Part shown: piece by piece, positions 60,465-64,000 of the stretch
Layout: each line of letters opens with the position of its first letter
Numbering within the stretch: position 1 is the first letter of the stretch
NCBI RefSeq assembly: GCF_024868665.1
Contig: NC_079900.1
Location: 19,874,125-19,938,124 of the forward strand
Direction: 5' to 3'
Origin: Triplophysa rosa
Taxonomy: Eukaryota > Chordata > Actinopteri > Cypriniformes > Nemacheilidae
DNA length: 64,000 nucleotides
Notes under the pieces: model-generated
What the model was told of the DNA's origin: nothing
What the model saw: the letters and a program-made list of their open reading frames with translations, nothing else
Databases searched by the model: none
Made by a program: the position numbers and the translations under genes

Positions 60465-60680
60465 TTATTTTTTCTTTTCTCTATTTCCTTCTTTTTTCTC
60501 TTTCCTTCCACCACTTTTTCCTTTTGCCCTCTTAGGTTCCCTGTTCATGTCTCCTCGTTCCTGTCCATTGTTGTGTTGCAGTTGAGCAGTGTGGACTCTC
60601 TGGATCAGAGAGAAATAATCCTCACGTGGGCTGATGGGACTAGTCACATTGACTCGGTTTGGTGAAGAAGATCTTCCCCC
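60465..60680 (-). other. Alternative-frame tail with a GoLoco-like motif
   Basis: One frame over from the stop-terminated last exon, translation continues to 60,465 and includes SPREDYFSLIQRVHTAQLQ, which fits the first half of a GoLoco motif, then a Lys-rich tail. The switch point would be a run of five G (C5 on plus, 60676-60680). Whether this is an alternative splice form, a sequence error or decayed coding DNA cannot be told here. Confidence 0.45.
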
Positions 60681-63600
60681 TTTCTTGTCTGGCAGGAGAC
60701 CTGCGAGGAGATGCAGACCTGGAGTGTTGGTTTTTGGGTGGATTAATATTGAAGGAGACAGGTCTGCCAGGTTTGGGGTTGAGTGGAAGCACAACAGTTC
60801 CTCCTGGTTGTCCAACTGTGAGAAAGACTTCAGGCAATTGACACGGCTGTATATTTGGTTCATACGCCTAAAGGGAAACCAACAATGAATCACAATCACT
60901 CATAGACATCACCATTTCTTCATGGTTTTGTGGATATTAAACTTACTTCATGTGGGGGGAAACGCATGGAAATTTGAAATGTTATCTGTAAAACGGAAAG
61001 ATTGTAATTCTTATAATCCTTCTATCAGCCAATAGACATAAATAATAGCTGAAAGTGTCGTCAATGTCTCACCTGCATGGGCATGTCATCATACAGTAAC
61101 CTTTGCTCATCTGACCCAGGGCTAGAAGATCTGAGAGGAGGCCTGACAGGTGAGTCACAGAGCATCAGGGTGGGAGACGTCGATCTGGAAGGAGCTTTTT
61201 GGGGTACAGCCGGTGATGCGGGAGTCAGGGTGATCTGAGGGGTGGATGCTTTATTTCGCCCTTTGTGATGCTCTGTGCTGTAGGTCTGCAGGCCTGGCGG
61301 TGACTTCAGTGCACATTGGCCTGCCATGGATTTAAATAACTGTTCAGCGTCTTCAGCTGCATGCAACAAGTCAATGCAACATGTTACAGCAATACACATA
61401 AAAATAATAAAAAAACACTCTGAATTCGAAGAGATACGGCAAAATTGTCCTGTGTGGACATTGAAGACCAATAAAACTGGAGAATAAAAAGTGTGTTTTT
61501 AAATATAGCCTTTTTTTTTCTTCACAAGACTGGATAATAAAAGTGTAGTACCAATGGGTGTAGTGTTGGGAGTCTTTATAGTGGAAGAACTATATTTGCT
61601 GGGTTCAAATGAGCATCGCTGGTCATCCATTCGACTTTGCTGTAGATGATGGACAAGAGAGAAAAACTGGTCCTGATCAAAACAGTTTTGTTCCTGATTC
61701 TGAGGAAAAAGAAATGCATCAAATTTAATAGGAGGAGGTTTATTGTTCTTGCCGTTTGCAGTACTAAGCAACTCCATCTTCCATAATTCTGTTATTTTGG
61801 ATATTCGTGTGAATTTCAATATGTAGTCTTTTTAGTTGTTTTTTATTGTAAAAATCTAAATTTATATGATTAATTCGAGATGTCTCTTTGTTCATGTTTA
61901 AATCCGACTGTATGCCCTGCAATAACATCAAAGCTTTAGAGATATATCATGTAAACTAAACTGTCAGATCTGGTGTGTACAGGGGCTATTCTACACAGTT
62001 AAATAAGCAACACATTGGAGTAAGTTAGTTAATGCATTAGGCATCATGAACTAACACCATTTTTATTGCATTTATTAATTGATCAATTCAAGAATCCTCC
62101 GAAGAATTAGCAAGTAAATATGTTTTTCGCCGATAGGTGCTAGATTTTTTTGTGTGCAGTTTGCCCACCTCTGAGACTGGACTGAAGGATGCTGATCTCC
62201 GGGGTGGCCCTGATTGAGATGGAGGGAAAATCTGGGACGCGGGTTGAGAGTGAGACTTTCTCGGGGGGGCTGGGGACCCCAGCTGGATGTGAGGAGCAGA
62301 GCACCGTTGATCATCTATCCGAGAGCCCTGCCAAAGAGAAAACAAATCGAGAGTGCACACATAGTGTTATCACAGAATGCTTTTACATTAATGATACTCT
62401 GTCCTGGTTTCTATTTCTGTATGACATGAGATCCCTAAATGGGGATTGCGACCTTAAAACAACCCACTTATTGCTGGACCGAATTTGCCCTACTTTGAAT
62501 CTTGCTCTAATTTTCAATAAAAAAAACAAATGAAAAATAAATAAATATGACAGTGTTTTCAATACTCTCACATTTGTTTAAATAGAGTCATATAACAATA
62601 AAGAACTGCTTTGAATCATTTCACATGTTTATTAAAAAAAACCTTGAATTGCTTTTAACTTTATAATATGACCCTTTCAATAGTAAAGTATTTAAGTACA
62701 TGACACACCTGTATTCTGGAGACGATATTGAAAAGTTGATCAGATTCCTGACCAGTAACACCAGTGGATTGTTGTATTTCTGGAAGCAGGTTAAGTGTTG
62801 CTCGCTGGTCATCTAACCGTCGATTTTGTGTATTAGCAATAAGAGAAAAAAACTGCTCAGCATCTTGATCTGTTCGCAAGATGAAGATTAGTAAAACAAA
62901 CTGGATTGCTGGTTCTATTTTGAATGATGGTAATGGATTTCATTAGGATTAACCTGATGGCCTGGAGGAATGTGATAGGGGGTTGATCGAGCAGCGTTGT
63001 TTGTCAATACTTCCACGCTGTGCTTGACTCACTAGACAGAAAAGCCGGTCCTGCTCACCCTTGAGGATTAAAAAACAGGATTACAGGCATTTGCACTTTT
63101 ATAAATTAGTGGTGAAGGTTTTAAGTTTATAGGATAACTAACAAAACATTAATGGTTTGCATCCAGTGTTGTGAAGAAGTTACAGTATTTACTACTGTAT
63201 GTCATTGTCAATGTTATTAACCTAGAGAGTAAAATATCAATCCAAGTGACATTACAAATGTGTTTACACGGTTTTTGGTTGCCAGAATTTGGGATGTGTT
63301 TCACGACACTTCTGGTTACCCGCTTCATACTTCAGACATAAAGGAACAGTTCACCCAAAAATGAAAATTCTGTCATCATTTACTCACATTTGTGTTTATT
63401 TATTTATTTGTTGAACACTTAAAAGGTGTTAGAATGTGGAAAACCTAAAACAGTTCACTATTGACTACTATATTAGTTTTTTCTCCCACTATAGAAGTCA
63501 ATAGTGCCCCAGAACTGTTTGGTTCCAATCATTCTTCCAAATATCTTTCTTTAGCTGGACAACGAACTTCATGCAGGTTTAAAAACAAGAAGGTGAGTAA

Positions 63601-64000
63601 ACGATGAAAAAAATTCAATTTTTGGGTGAACTGTCCCTTTAAGTCTGAAGTATAAAGTGGGGAGACGTAGTATCCCTTTAAGACATCTACTAAACTTCAC
63701 CTGAGACCAATAATTGTATATTACAAAAACTATAGATCATTTATTTTAACAGAAAAAATGTTCTGTAAAAATATCTCACATTACTCCAAATACTTCATGG
63801 GCTCACTGTAAACATATAAAGATAGCATTCATAAACTCACCTGAAAATCATAATCCATTTGGTCTTTGTCTAAGATTGGGCTGAAAGAAGCTGATCTAGA
63901 TGGAAGCTTGTTGAAGGAATCTGGATGATCACAATGCTGAGTGGGATTACTGAGACTGAAGTTTGGTGACGCAGGGCTCATGGGCATTTTTCGAGGGGTC
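60640..64000 (-). CDS. pcp2: Tandem GoLoco-motif protein, 3' part (pcp2/GPSM-like)
   Basis: GoLoco (GPR) motifs bind GDP-loaded Gi/o alpha subunits as dissociation inhibitors. Exons: from beyond 64000 to 63841, 63059-62954, 62869-62709, 62327-62169, 61699-61552, 61356-61073, 60985-60947 and 60867-60640. Phases agree: 427 aa in the window. Motifs in order: EQDRLFCLVSQAQRGSIDKQRC; AEQFFSLIANTQNRRLDDQR; SDQLFNIVSRIQ joined across an intron to GSRIDDQRC; QDQFFSLVHHLQQSRMDDQR; and a degenerate AEQLFKSMAGQ lacking the DDQR end. Linkers share RSASFSP and PRKSHSQP. The C terminus includes PEVFLTVGQPGGTVV and RSASPRRSPAR. The position beside xab2 matches human PCP2 (GPSM4), which has two GoLocos, so pcp2 is inferred. 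The 5' end is off the window. Confidence 0.82.
63339..63642. mobile_element. MITE, GAACAGTTCACCC family, in GoLoco gene intron
   Basis: Starts TAAAGGAACAGTTCACCC and ends GGGTGAACTGTCCCTTTAA. It has the same internal landmarks as the copies near 46.6 and 55.5 kb. It lies between the first two GoLoco-gene exons visible in the window. Confidence 0.8.

Overview
The window is vertebrate nuclear DNA, most likely from a cyprinid-type teleost. The genes are split into many short exons with GT-AG introns. The four best-resolved proteins match vertebrate families: ANGPTL, NR5A, CAMSAP and XAB2. The intergenic and intronic DNA is packed with the short inverted-repeat elements, Tc1 and hAT-type elements common in cyprinid genomes. 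No bacterial-style operons, CRISPR arrays or rRNA were seen, and no tRNA was recognised by eye.

Layout. (1) 784-1825, minus: 5' coding half of an angiopoietin-like gene, best call angptl6; its fibrinogen-like exons lie beyond the left edge. A possible upstream non-coding exon and TATA box sit at 2.9-3.0 kb. (2) 5.9-10.1 kb, plus: an FTZ-F1 class nuclear receptor, best call nr5a5, with six clear coding exons and an unresolved first exon. (3) 10.2-20.5 kb: a gene desert holding a solo LTR, a Tc1 transposon and several MITEs. (4) 52,442 down to 21,240, minus: complete camsap3 in 17 coding exons (1405 aa by my splice model), with two very long 5' introns full of repeats, including a LINE fragment and two hAT MITEs' worth of insertions. 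(5) 59,593 down to 54,004, minus: complete xab2 in 19 coding exons (845 aa). (6) 60,640 to beyond 64,000, minus: 3' part of a gene encoding a tandem GoLoco protein, best call a pcp2 relative.

The order camsap3-xab2-pcp2 matches human 19p13.2. The linked ANGPTL, NR5A and CAMSAP genes recall the human 1q and 9q paralogons (ANGPTL1/NR5A2/CAMSAP2 and ANGPTL2/NR5A1/CAMSAP1). The simplest reading is that this is the third copy of that ancient block, still carrying an NR5A gene that mammals lack. The genes do not form a pathway; their association is ancestral synteny. All splice models were derived by eye from phase-consistent exons and splice signals and are not transcript-supported. The strongest candidates for novelty are the GoLoco array, with a further motif stranded in another frame at its 3' end, and the nr5a5 locus.
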